From: Lentisalinibacter orientalis
GTDB taxonomy: Bacteria > Pseudomonadota > Gammaproteobacteria > Steroidobacterales > Woeseiaceae
Assembly (NCBI RefSeq): GCF_040706535.1
Contig: NZ_JAPDRJ010000002.1
Location: forward strand, 124,001-188,000
DNA length: 64,000 nucleotides
Direction: 5' to 3'
The first letter of the stretch is position 1. Each line of letters opens with the position of its first letter. Below are positions 26,153-32,943 of the stretch, piece after piece. The notes beneath the pieces were generated by a model. The model was not told the DNA's origin. It saw only the letters and a program-made list of their open reading frames with translations, and ran no database searches. The translations under genes were made by a program, and so were the position numbers.

Positions 26153-26518
26153 TCAGCCGGCCAGCACCGCGTTGATCTTCGCTACCAGTTCCTTTTCCGA
26201 GACCGGCTTCACCAGATAGTCGGCCGCGCCCTGACGGATGCCCCAGATCTTGTCGGTCTCCTGATCCTTGGTGGTGACCATGATGACCGGTATGTCGGCG
26301 GTCTCCGGGCTGCGGGTCATGCGGCGGGTGGCCTGGAAGCCGTTCATGCCGGGCATCACGACGTCCATCAGCACCACGTCGGGGCGCTCGGCACGCGCCT
26401 TCTCCAGTCCCTCTTCGCCGTCGGCCGCCAGCAGCGTCTCGAAGCCGTTCTTCTCCAGCATCTTCTGGAACACGTGCAGCTCCGTCGGCGAATCGTCAAC
26501 GATCAGTACCGTCGGCAT
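26153..26518 (-). CDS. pilH: Twitching motility response regulator PilH
   Basis: 121-residue stand-alone CheY-like receiver. Acidic pocket in LIVDDSPTE, phospho-acceptor Asp52 in VVLMDVVMPGMNGF, switch Thr and Lys in IMVTTKDQETDK and LVKPVSEKEL. In the Pil-Chp system PilH counteracts or dampens PilG signalling. 27 bp downstream of pilG. Confidence 0.95.
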   Translation of the reverse strand: MPTVLIVDDSPTELHVFQKMLEKNGFETLLAADGEEGLEKARAERPDVVLMDVVMPGMNGFQATRRMTRSPETADIPVIMVTTKDQETDKIWGIRQGAADYLVKPVSEKELVAKINAVLAG

Positions 26519-26545
26519 ATCGGTTCTCCTGTCGCGGGCGGCGCA

Positions 26546-26953
26546 TCAACCCTGCATCTGGCTCGCGATAGCCCCCAGCAATTCGTCCTTCGTGAACGGC
26601 TTGGTCAGATAGCGCTCGGAACCCACGATCCGCCCCCTGGCGCGGTCGAACAGACCGTCCTTGCTGGAGAGCATGATCACCGGCGTGTCCCGGAACGCCT
26701 TGTTGTGCTTGATCAGCGAACAGGTCTGGTACCCGTCCAGCCGCGGCATCATGATATCGACGAAGATGATGTCCGGCTGGTGATCCGCGATCTTCGACAG
26801 CGCATCGAAGCCGTCCACCGCCGTGAATACGTCGCAGCCCTCCTTGCTGAGCAGCGTCTCCGCCGTCCGCCGGATGGTCTTGCTGTCGTCGATGACCAGT
26901 ATCTTCAGGCCCTTGAGGTCGGCCGACCGCTCGCCCGTTTCTGGATTCGCCAC
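26546..26953 (-). CDS. pilG: Twitching motility response regulator PilG
   Basis: 135 residues from GTG 26953, chosen because GGGAG lies 9 bp upstream; longer in-frame starts lack an SD. Receiver domain with ILVIDDSKTIRRTAETLL, phospho-acceptor Asp66 in IIFVDIMMPRLDGYQT and LTKPFTKDELLGAI, nearly identical to Pseudomonas PilG in these blocks. It activates pilus extension and cAMP signalling in relatives. First gene of pilG-pilH-pilI-pilJ-chpA-chpC; about 210 bp upstream are AT-richer and likely hold the operon promoter, which I could not define. Confidence 0.95.
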   Translation of the reverse strand: MANPETGERSADLKGLKILVIDDSKTIRRTAETLLSKEGCDVFTAVDGFDALSKIADHQPDIIFVDIMMPRLDGYQTCSLIKHNKAFRDTPVIMLSSKDGLFDRARGRIVGSERYLTKPFTKDELLGAIASQMQG

Positions 26954-27165
26954 CTGAGAAATCTCCCTGCACCCGCATCGCGTTCTAACACGCCGGCCAC
27001 CCACCAGGTGTGGAACAGCGCACATTCTGTCCCTGACGCAACCCGGGCACTTTTAACATATTGTTTTGACTGCTGCCACGCGACAGCGCCCGGAACGGCA
27101 AAGCCCCTGCTCCGGGGTCTCGAATCGTCTCCTGACGGGGCCCCGGCCCGGGCCCGGCGCACCCC

Positions 27166-27573
27166 TCAGCGCTCGGACCGGTCTCCTCCGAAACGGAACC
27201 GGAACAGCTCCACCTTGCCCACGCGCTGCAGCGGATCGTCCATGCGGAACAGGTCCGGCTCCCGGGTGGCCTCTTCCGGGTCGTACAGTGGCAGGAACTC
27301 GAAATCGACCTCGCCGACCTTCGCCTTCTCCAGTTCCTCGCGCTCGCGGCGGAGCGTGTCCCCCATGTCGGGCAGCCGCCACTCGTCCTGGCGTCCGTAG
27401 ACGATGATCTCCTCGATCACGTCCTCGTCGGCACGGGGGGCCGGCTCGAAGGGTGCGGCACCGGGGCCGGGCCCGGCGTCGGGCTCCCCGTCCGCCGGCG
27501 CCTGGGCGTAACCGGGCGCGGCCAGCAGGGCGAGGGCCGCCGCGAACGGCCAGAAACGGGGGTCAGTCCTCAA
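27166..27573 (-). CDS. Small exported protein of unknown function with a TonB-box-like segment
   Basis: 135 residues from TTG 27573, supported by GGAGAG 6-7 bp upstream and a signal peptide (FWPFAAALALLAAPGYAQ). The start overlaps the stop of the preceding solute-binding protein gene by 11 bp. The mature part has a Pro/Gly/Ala/Asp-rich stretch, then VIEEIIVYGRQDEWRLPDMG, reminiscent of TonB-box sequences in receptors, and a charged C-terminus (FLPLYDPEEATREPD). I do not recognise a family. Confidence 0.6.
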   Translation of the reverse strand: MRTDPRFWPFAAALALLAAPGYAQAPADGEPDAGPGPGAAPFEPAPRADEDVIEEIIVYGRQDEWRLPDMGDTLRREREELEKAKVGEVDFEFLPLYDPEEATREPDLFRMDDPLQRVGKVELFRFRFGGDRSER

Positions 27574-28369
27574 GCCGTTCTCTCCAGCGCAGGCTGCGGA
27601 ACCAGTAGGACTCGGTGGACGGCAGCCAGGTGTCGGCCTGGCGCGCCGTGATCCAGGCATTCAGGAAATACACCAGGTCCGCGTTGCCCCGCGCCACGGC
27701 GAACGCCGAACGGGTGGTGAGCAACGGCTTGGCGAGCGGCGTGTCGATGCGCTCCGGATTCTCCAGCGCCAGGAACTGGGGCCCCGGATAGCTCTCCAGG
27801 TAGCCGTCGATGCGGCCGGCCAGCAGCGCCTCGGAGGCCTTGTCGTCCTGATCGTAGACCTTGATCTTCGCCTCCCCGAACACCCGCCGGGCCAGGTCTT
27901 CGGCCACGGTGCCCTTCACCACGCCGATGCGGTAACGGGAATCGTTCAGGTCTTCCAGCCGCGCCACGTCCGCCGTCTTCGCCGTATTGGTGGCCAGCGT
28001 GATGCCGCTCTCGTGGTATGCGTCGCTGAACCACACACGCAGCGCCCGCGCGGGCGTCACGGACATGCCTGCCGCGATCACGTCGATCTCGCCGGCCTCC
28101 AGCGCGTCGATCAGCTCCTTCCACGGGTAAACCTTCAGCTCCGGCTCCACGCCCATGTCGGCCGCCAGCTTGCGGGCAATGTCGGCCTCGAAGCCGATCA
28201 GCTGCCCCTCGCCGGCGCGGATGGCCCACGGCGTGAACAGCGAAGTGCCGACCCGCAGTACGCCGGCCTCCCTGATCTCGTCCAGGCTGCGTGCGGCGGC
28301 GGGGCCGGCCGAGAGCAGCAGGGCGAGGACGGCGACGAGCGTTGCGGTGATTCGAAGCTTGGAAATCAT
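27563..28369 (-). CDS. Periplasmic solute-binding protein, amino-acid (SBP_bac_3) type
   Basis: 268 residues with signal peptide (KLRITATLVAVLALLLSAGP then AAA). Fold blocks: LRVGTSLFTPWAIRAGEGQL, IGFEADIARKLAADMGVEPE, DALEAGEIDVIAAGMSVTPA and GVVKGTVAEDLARRVFG, all typical of polar amino-acid or related cluster-3 binding proteins. No ABC permease or ATPase is adjacent, so it could serve a distant transporter or act as a sensor. Divergent from gshB with 155 bp between starts. Confidence 0.85.
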   Translation of the reverse strand: MISKLRITATLVAVLALLLSAGPAAARSLDEIREAGVLRVGTSLFTPWAIRAGEGQLIGFEADIARKLAADMGVEPELKVYPWKELIDALEAGEIDVIAAGMSVTPARALRVWFSDAYHESGITLATNTAKTADVARLEDLNDSRYRIGVVKGTVAEDLARRVFGEAKIKVYDQDDKASEALLAGRIDGYLESYPGPQFLALENPERIDTPLAKPLLTTRSAFAVARGNADLVYFLNAWITARQADTWLPSTESYWFRSLRWRERLED

Positions 28370-28491
28370 GAATTCAGTGCCTGTGGGAGGATTTCGTCCG
28401 ATGTTAATGGCAGCCGGTGACACCCGCAATCGGGGACACACACAGCCCGGTGCCGGCCTCGCCGGGCATCGTCGCCGGGTCATGCAGGCGG

Positions 28492-28497
28492 TATAGT
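28492..28497 (+). promoter_or_regulatory. gshB: Possible -10 element of gshB
   Basis: TATAGT lies 27 bp upstream of the gshB ATG, in the divergent intergenic region. No good -35 is visible, so this may depend on an activator or be chance. Confidence 0.35.
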
Positions 28498-28524
28498 TCG
28501 CCCGCGAGACCTGCAGGAGCGGAT

Positions 28525-29481
28525 ATGAACGCCGGAAAGACAAGGCTGGGCATCGTGATGGATCCCATCGCGGGCATCACCCCGAAGAAGGATTCCAGCC
28601 TCGCCATGCTGCTCGAGGCCCAGACGCGAGGCTACGAGATCAGCTACATGGAGCAGGGCGGGCTGTGGCTGGACTGCGGCACCGCCTGGGGCGAGATGCG
28701 GCCGCTGGAAGTGGCCGACGACCCGGAACACTGGTACACGCTGGGCGAAGCGAGCCGGCGTCCGCTGGCCGAGCTGGACGTCGTCCTCATGCGCAAGGAC
28801 CCGCCCTTCGACATGGAATACGTCTACACCACCTACATCCTCGGCCGCGCCCGGGAGGCGGGCTGCCTGGTGGTGAACAGTCCGGACGCGCTGCGGAACA
28901 TGAACGAGAAGGCCTACACGGCCTGGTTCCCGGACTTCGTGCCACGCACCGTCATCACCCGTTCCATGGACACGATGCGGACGTTCCTCGACGAGGTGGA
29001 ACGCATGGTGGTCAAGCCGCTGGACGGCATGGGCGGGCGCTCCATCTTCTCCGTGCGCAAGGGCGAGCCGAACACCAACGTCATCCTGGAGACGCTGACC
29101 GGCCACGGCCACCGCTACGCCATGGCCCAGCAGTTCATCCCGGAGATCACCGAGGGCGACAAACGCGTGATCATCGTGGACGGCGTACCGGTGCCCTATG
29201 CCCTCGCCCGCATCCCCACCGAGGCCGACGGCCGCGGCAATCTGGTGATGGGCGCGAAGGGCGTGGGCCGCGACCTGAGCGAGCGCGACCGGGAGATCGC
29301 GACGACGGTGGGCGCGGTGCTGAAGCGCGAGGGCGTGCTGTTCGCGGGGCTGGACGTGATCGGGGACTACCTCACCGAGATCAACGTCACCAGCCCCACG
29401 GGCATCCGCGAGCTGGACCGCGAATACGGCATCAACATCGCCGGGCTGCTGTTCGACGCCATCGAGGCCCGCCTGGGCTGA
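28525..29481 (+). CDS. gshB: Glutathione synthetase
   Basis: 318 residues. ATP-grasp ligase joining gamma-glutamylcysteine and glycine. Blocks: LGIVMDPIAGITPKKDSSLA, MRKDPPFDMEYVYTTYIL, VVKPLDGMGGRSIF, QQFIPEITEGDKRVIIVDG and INVTSPTGIRELDRE. Start ATG 28525 has AGGAG 5 bp upstream, and the length equals family norms. It begins the widely conserved gshB-tonB-yqgE-ruvX gene order of gammaproteobacteria and connects with frmA and ggt elsewhere in the window as glutathione metabolism. Confidence 0.96.
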   Translation: MNAGKTRLGIVMDPIAGITPKKDSSLAMLLEAQTRGYEISYMEQGGLWLDCGTAWGEMRPLEVADDPEHWYTLGEASRRPLAELDVVLMRKDPPFDMEYVYTTYILGRAREAGCLVVNSPDALRNMNEKAYTAWFPDFVPRTVITRSMDTMRTFLDEVERMVVKPLDGMGGRSIFSVRKGEPNTNVILETLTGHGHRYAMAQQFIPEITEGDKRVIIVDGVPVPYALARIPTEADGRGNLVMGAKGVGRDLSERDREIATTVGAVLKREGVLFAGLDVIGDYLTEINVTSPTGIRELDREYGINIAGLLFDAIEARLG

Positions 29482-29559
29482 GCGCCCCCCGCGGGGTGAC
29501 CGCCGTCTCATTACCCGGCGGGCGGGAACGGTTAGAATGACCCCTGTCGAATGACCCTT

Positions 29560-29626
29560 GGCCGGACGGGCCGGACGGACGGGCCGGACGGACGGGTCGC
29601 GCAGACCGGTCGCACGGACCGGTCCA
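29560..29626. repeat. Short GC-rich tandem repeats upstream of tonB
   Basis: The 13-bp unit GGGCCGGACGGAC occurs twice in perfect tandem (29568-29580, 29581-29593) with partial copies on both sides, followed by GACCGGTC twice and the 10-bp palindrome GGACCGGTCC (29617-29626). It occupies the stretch between the gshB and tonB coding regions. Confidence 0.65.
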
Positions 29627-29661
29627 ACGGAGCGGGCAGGGATAACCGGGGCAGGAGCCAC

Positions 29662-30579
29662 GTGGCAGAAACCAGGCCGAGTCTGACGAGGGAGATGCTT
29701 CCCGCCGTGCCGGCGACGCCGGACCGGCTGCCGCCGATGCTCTTCCTGGCGGCACTGTTCCATGCGGTGGTGATCCTGGGCGTCACCTTCGAGGCCGTGC
29801 CGCTCGGCAGCAACGAGGCGACCACACTGGAGGTGACGATCGTCGCGGACTCGAACCAGCACGTCGAGCCCAGCGACGATGCCGACTACCTCGCCCAGGC
29901 GAACCAGCGCGGCGGCGGCAACACCACCGAGCAGGTGCGCCCCGGCGCCCGGCCCCGCTCCGCCGAGGCCCGGCCGTTCCCCGAGGAGATCCCGGGCGAG
30001 ACGCCCGTGGAATCGGCGCCGGGCGAGGCGGACCCGCGCACGGCGGTCGTCTCGCGCTCGCCCTCGGACCGGCGCGACTACTCGCCCGAGGACACGAGCC
30101 CCGCCCCGAGTGCGGAGCAGACCACGGTGCAGGCCGCACCGGCGAGCGATCCGCGCAGCCTGCCCCTGCCCGTGGAGGAGCAGGCGAATCTCCTCATCCA
30201 CGACGACGATCCCCGCCATCTGGTGATCAGCGCCGATACCCGGGAATCCCGCATCGCGGGCTATCTGGACCGCTGGAAACGCAAGGTGGAGCGGGTCGGC
30301 ACCCTGAACTTCCCGGAACAGGCGCGCACCCGCGGCATGACGGGCAGCCCGGTGCTGGAGGTGGCGATCGACGCAGACGGCGAGCTCACCGACATCGTCG
30401 TGCGGCGTTCCTCGGGACACGGACTGCTCGATCAGGCGGCGCTGAACATCCTGCGCCGGGCCGCGCCCTTCGACCCGTTCCCGGAAGACCTGCGCAAGGA
30501 CTACGACGAGCTGCGCTTCGCCTACCAGTGGCAGTTCAACCAGGACGGCGCCCGCCCGAGAATAGCCACCCGCAGGTAG
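29662..30579 (+). CDS. tonB: TonB-family energy transducer
   Basis: 305 residues from GTG 29662, chosen for the AGGAG 5 bp upstream; a longer frame would translate the repeats. One N-terminal membrane segment (MLFLAALFHAVVILGVTF), a long acidic Pro/Ser/Glu-rich periplasmic linker instead of a classical Lys-Pro/Glu-Pro repeat, and a C-terminal TonB domain (SPVLEVAIDADGELTDIVVR, LLDQAALNILRRAAPFDPFP). It is expected to power TonB-dependent receptors such as BtuB. Follows gshB and precedes yqgE as in Pseudomonas. No exbB/exbD in the window. Confidence 0.9.
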   Translation: MAETRPSLTREMLPAVPATPDRLPPMLFLAALFHAVVILGVTFEAVPLGSNEATTLEVTIVADSNQHVEPSDDADYLAQANQRGGGNTTEQVRPGARPRSAEARPFPEEIPGETPVESAPGEADPRTAVVSRSPSDRRDYSPEDTSPAPSAEQTTVQAAPASDPRSLPLPVEEQANLLIHDDDPRHLVISADTRESRIAGYLDRWKRKVERVGTLNFPEQARTRGMTGSPVLEVAIDADGELTDIVVRRSSGHGLLDQAALNILRRAAPFDPFPEDLRKDYDELRFAYQWQFNQDGARPRIATRR

Positions 30580-30600
30580 GAGGGCCTTCAGGCCCGATCA
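30576..30600 (+). repeat. REP-like palindromic element
   Basis: GTAGGAGGGCCTTCAGGCCCGATCA, beginning at the tonB stop codon. The hairpin GGGCC-TTCA-GGCCC corresponds to GGGGC-TTCA-GCCCC of the pair at 32675-32740, with the same GTAGGAG head and GATC tail. Confidence 0.75.
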
Positions 30601-30673
30601 CCCTTCCAACCCCGCTCGCCTCCCCACCCGCCCGCGCTTGTCGATGCCCGCCGGAATGTCGATACTGACCGGC

Positions 30674-31234
30674 ATGAGCGAGCCCAATTACGTCAATCAG
30701 CTGCTGATCGCCATGCCCGGCATGCAGGACCCGAATTTCGAGACGACGGTCACGCTGATCTGCGAGCACACGGACGAGGGCGCTCTCGGCATCGTCATCA
30801 ACCGGCCGCTGGATCTGCGGCTCGGTGACGTGCTCGCCCAGCTCGAACTCACGGCGGAGGACGAGGAGATCGGCGATACGCGGGTACTCGCGGGGGGACC
30901 CGTGGGACACGAGCGCGGCTTCGTGCTCCATGCCGGCGAACAGGAATGGGAGGCGACGCTGGAGGTCTCGGACGACATCCGCGTGACCTTCTCCCGGGAT
31001 ATCCTGGCGGCCATCGCTGCGGGCACCGGGCCCAGCCGCTCGCTGGTGGCCCTCGGCTACGCGGGCTGGGACGCCGGCCAGCTGGAATCCGAGATGCTGG
31101 CAAACGCCTGGCTGAACGTCACCGCCACGCCGGACATCGTCTTCGAGGTCCCCTTCGATCAGCGCTGGCAGGCGGCGGCCCGGCAGCTGGGCATCGACAT
31201 CACCCGTCTGGCCAGCGATGCCGGACACGCCTGA
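30674..31234 (+). CDS. yqgE: UPF0301/YqgE (AlgH) family protein
   Basis: 186 residues from ATG 30674 (MSEPNYVNQLLIAMPGMQDP), the family start. Conserved GALGIVINRP, VLAGGPVGHERGFVLH and ALGYAGWDAGQLESE. Function is unresolved; it is cytosolic and almost always next to ruvX, whose start it overlaps by 17 bp here. In-frame ATGs 18 and 36 bp upstream exist but lack SDs. Confidence 0.92.
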   Translation: MSEPNYVNQLLIAMPGMQDPNFETTVTLICEHTDEGALGIVINRPLDLRLGDVLAQLELTAEDEEIGDTRVLAGGPVGHERGFVLHAGEQEWEATLEVSDDIRVTFSRDILAAIAAGTGPSRSLVALGYAGWDAGQLESEMLANAWLNVTATPDIVFEVPFDQRWQAAARQLGIDITRLASDAGHA

Positions 31235-31682
31235 CAGCGCCGGCGCCGCGCACGACGCCGAGACCGCCGAGACCGTCCTGGCTTTCGACTTCGGGCTGCG
31301 GCGCATCGGCGTTGCCGTGGGCCAGGCGGTCACCCGCAGCGCCACCGCACTGACGACCCTGCCCGCCGTGGCCGGCGAGCCCGACGAAGGCGCGCTCGCC
31401 AGGCTCATCGGCGACTGGCAGCCGGATCGTCTGCTGCTCGGCATGCCGCTGGCGCCGGGCGAGACCTCCGCGCTCGAGGAGCCGCTGAAGCGGTTCCGGC
31501 GCCGCCTCGAGCGCTTCGGCATCCCGCTGGAACTGGTGGACGAGCAGCTCTCCTCCGCCGAGGCCCAGTCGCGCCTGACCGGCGAACGACGCAGCGGCAG
31601 CCGCCGCCGGCGCGTGAGCAAGGCGGATATCGACAGCCTGTCCGCCCGGATCATTGCCGAGCAATGGCTGGCCGGACAGTGA
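31218..31682 (+). CDS. ruvX: Putative Holliday junction resolvase / pre-16S rRNA nuclease YqgF
   Basis: 154 residues, RNase H-like fold. N-terminal LAFDFGLRRIGVAVGQ gives the first catalytic Asp; LLLGMPLAPGE, the Glu in VDEQLSSAEAQ and the C-terminal KADIDSLSARIIAEQWL give the remaining acidic residues. E. coli YqgF processes the 16S rRNA 5' end. The first about 18 residues are an extension translated across the yqgE overlap; a later start could be used. Confidence 0.92.
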   Translation: MPDTPDSAGAAHDAETAETVLAFDFGLRRIGVAVGQAVTRSATALTTLPAVAGEPDEGALARLIGDWQPDRLLLGMPLAPGETSALEEPLKRFRRRLERFGIPLELVDEQLSSAEAQSRLTGERRSGSRRRRVSKADIDSLSARIIAEQWLAGQ

Positions 31683-31721
31683 CCGGCCAGCCGGCTCGCC
31701 GGCCGGCACCGCCCCGCGAGG

Positions 31722-31730
31722 TGATAGAAT
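31722..31730 (+). promoter_or_regulatory. Possible extended -10 promoter of the pyrK-like gene
   Basis: TGATAGAAT fits the extended -10 consensus TGnTATAAT with one mismatch, 10 bp before ATG 31741. The transcript would have only a few leader bases. Confidence 0.35.
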
Positions 31731-31740
31731 CCGCGGCGGC

Positions 31741-32670
31741 ATGAGCACCGAGACCGAAACCGCCGCCGCCGCCGAGGGCAGCCACAGCCGCGACCGCGCC
31801 CACCGGGGCACTCTCTTCGTGGAGGATGCCGAGGTGCTGGAGGTGCGGCACTACCCGGGCGAGCAGTTCATCATGCGCCTGCGCTCGCCGAAGTGCGCCG
31901 CCCATGCCCTTCCCGGCAGTTTCGCCCACGTCACCTGCGACGAGTCGCTGCCGATGCGCCGCCCGCTCTCCATCATGCGCGCGGACGCCGCCGAAGGCTG
32001 GGTCGAATTCCTGTACAAGATCGTCGGCGACGGGCTGCGCCTGCTGAGCCGGCGCCGGTCCGGCGACCGGGTCAGCGTGCTCGGACCCATCGGCCGCCCC
32101 TTCCGCCCGGCCCCCTCGCGCCCGCGCGCGCTGCTCGTCGGCGGCGGCGTCGGCATACCGCCGATGGTCTTCCTCGCCGAGGCGCTGAAGGCGGACCGAC
32201 AGCACGACTGGGAGCCGCTGGTGCTGATGGGCTCGGAGATACCGTTCCCCTTCGAGCTGGCAAGGGCGACCGCGGACGTGCCCGGCATCGCGGCGGACGT
32301 CTGCTCCGTCATGCCCTTGCTGGAAGACCGCGGCGTGCCCTCGCGGCTGGCGAGCGGCTCGGGCTTCGAGGGCTGCTACCGGGGCTTCGTGACCGAACTC
32401 GCCGGCGAGTGGCTGGAGAGCCTGGACGAGGCGGCGCTGGCCGGCGTGGAGATGTTCGCCTGCGGACCGACGCCGATGCTCGCCGCCGCAGCCCGCGTCG
32501 CCCGCCGCTACGCCATCCCCTGTCAGGTCTCCCTGGAGGAATACATGGCCTGCGCCGTGGGCGGCTGCGCCGGCTGCGCGGTGCGGGTGGAGACACCGGA
32601 GGGGCCGGCGATGAAGCGCGTGTGTGTGGACGGCCCGGTCTTCGACGCCAACACCGTCTTCCCCGCCTGA
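31741..32670 (+). CDS. Dihydroorotate dehydrogenase electron-transfer subunit-like flavoprotein (PyrK family)
   Basis: 309 residues. Ferredoxin-reductase fold: FAD-binding RRPLSIMR (about 76-83), NAD-binding LLVGGGVGIPPMVFLAEALK, and a C-terminal 2Fe-2S site with CAVGGCAGC and a final Cys in MKRVCVDGP, the PyrK arrangement. PyrK normally passes electrons from a class 1B PyrD to NAD; no pyrD is in the window. Many gammaproteobacteria carry pyrimidine genes after ruvX, so context is compatible with pyrimidine synthesis, but another oxidoreductase partner is possible. The first about 20 residues are a low-complexity extension. Confidence 0.85.
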   Translation: MSTETETAAAAEGSHSRDRAHRGTLFVEDAEVLEVRHYPGEQFIMRLRSPKCAAHALPGSFAHVTCDESLPMRRPLSIMRADAAEGWVEFLYKIVGDGLRLLSRRRSGDRVSVLGPIGRPFRPAPSRPRALLVGGGVGIPPMVFLAEALKADRQHDWEPLVLMGSEIPFPFELARATADVPGIAADVCSVMPLLEDRGVPSRLASGSGFEGCYRGFVTELAGEWLESLDEAALAGVEMFACGPTPMLAAAARVARRYAIPCQVSLEEYMACAVGGCAGCAVRVETPEGPAMKRVCVDGPVFDANTVFPA

Positions 32671-32674
32671 CGAT

Positions 32675-32740
32675 GTAGGAGGGGCTTCAGCCCCGATCAG
32701 CCCTCGGCCACCTCCGGCGAAGATCGGGGCTGAAGCCCCT
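32675..32740. repeat. Inverted pair of REP-like elements (REPIN-like)
   Basis: Copy one, GTAGGAGGGGCTTCAGCCCC then GATCAG, is at 32675-32700. An inverted copy beginning GATCGGGGCTGAAGCCCCT lies at 32722-32740, separated by 21 bp. The pair sits directly after the pyrK-like stop in a convergent intergenic region, a usual REP location. Confidence 0.8.
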
Positions 32741-32797
32741 GCCAAATGAGCGTCCCCGCGACCTTTACCCACCCGCTGACGGGCCCGTAGCCGAGAG

Positions 32798-32931
32798 GCT
32801 TGGCACCAAGCAGCAGGCGCTCCTGACTGGCAGCGCCTTCACGCCACCACGAGCACGGCCGTCATGCGGGGGTATCCATCGCCGCGACCTTTTGTCGGGA
32901 GCAAGATGGATACCCCCGCAGGACGGCCATG
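32798..32931. repeat. Structured intergenic block with two hairpins and a 27-bp inverted repeat
   Basis: GCTTGG-CA-CCAAGC (32798-32811) and GGCGCT-N10-AGCGCC (32816-32837) are perfect hairpins. A 27-bp inverted repeat follows, left arm 32854-32880 and right arm 32905-32931, with two mismatches and a 24-nt loop; its core is GCGGGGGTATCCATC. Together with the REP pair it fills the 273 bp between the convergent pyrK-like and retraction-ATPase genes. It may act as a bidirectional terminator or be a MITE/REP-type element; no T tract typical of intrinsic terminators is present. Confidence 0.7.
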
Positions 32932-32943
32932 AAAGAAAGACAA

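Noticed and set aside
26954..27165. Promoter of the Pil-Chp operon
   Set aside because: The region is AT-richer near 27050-27070 (minus-strand TATGTT), but no -35/-10 pair was convincing enough to list.
32780..32850. Stretch resembling a tRNA fragment (GTAGCCGAGAGGCTTGGCA)
   Set aside because: No acceptor stem, anticodon arm or T-loop (GTTCRA) in the right places; better explained as a hairpin in the repeat block.
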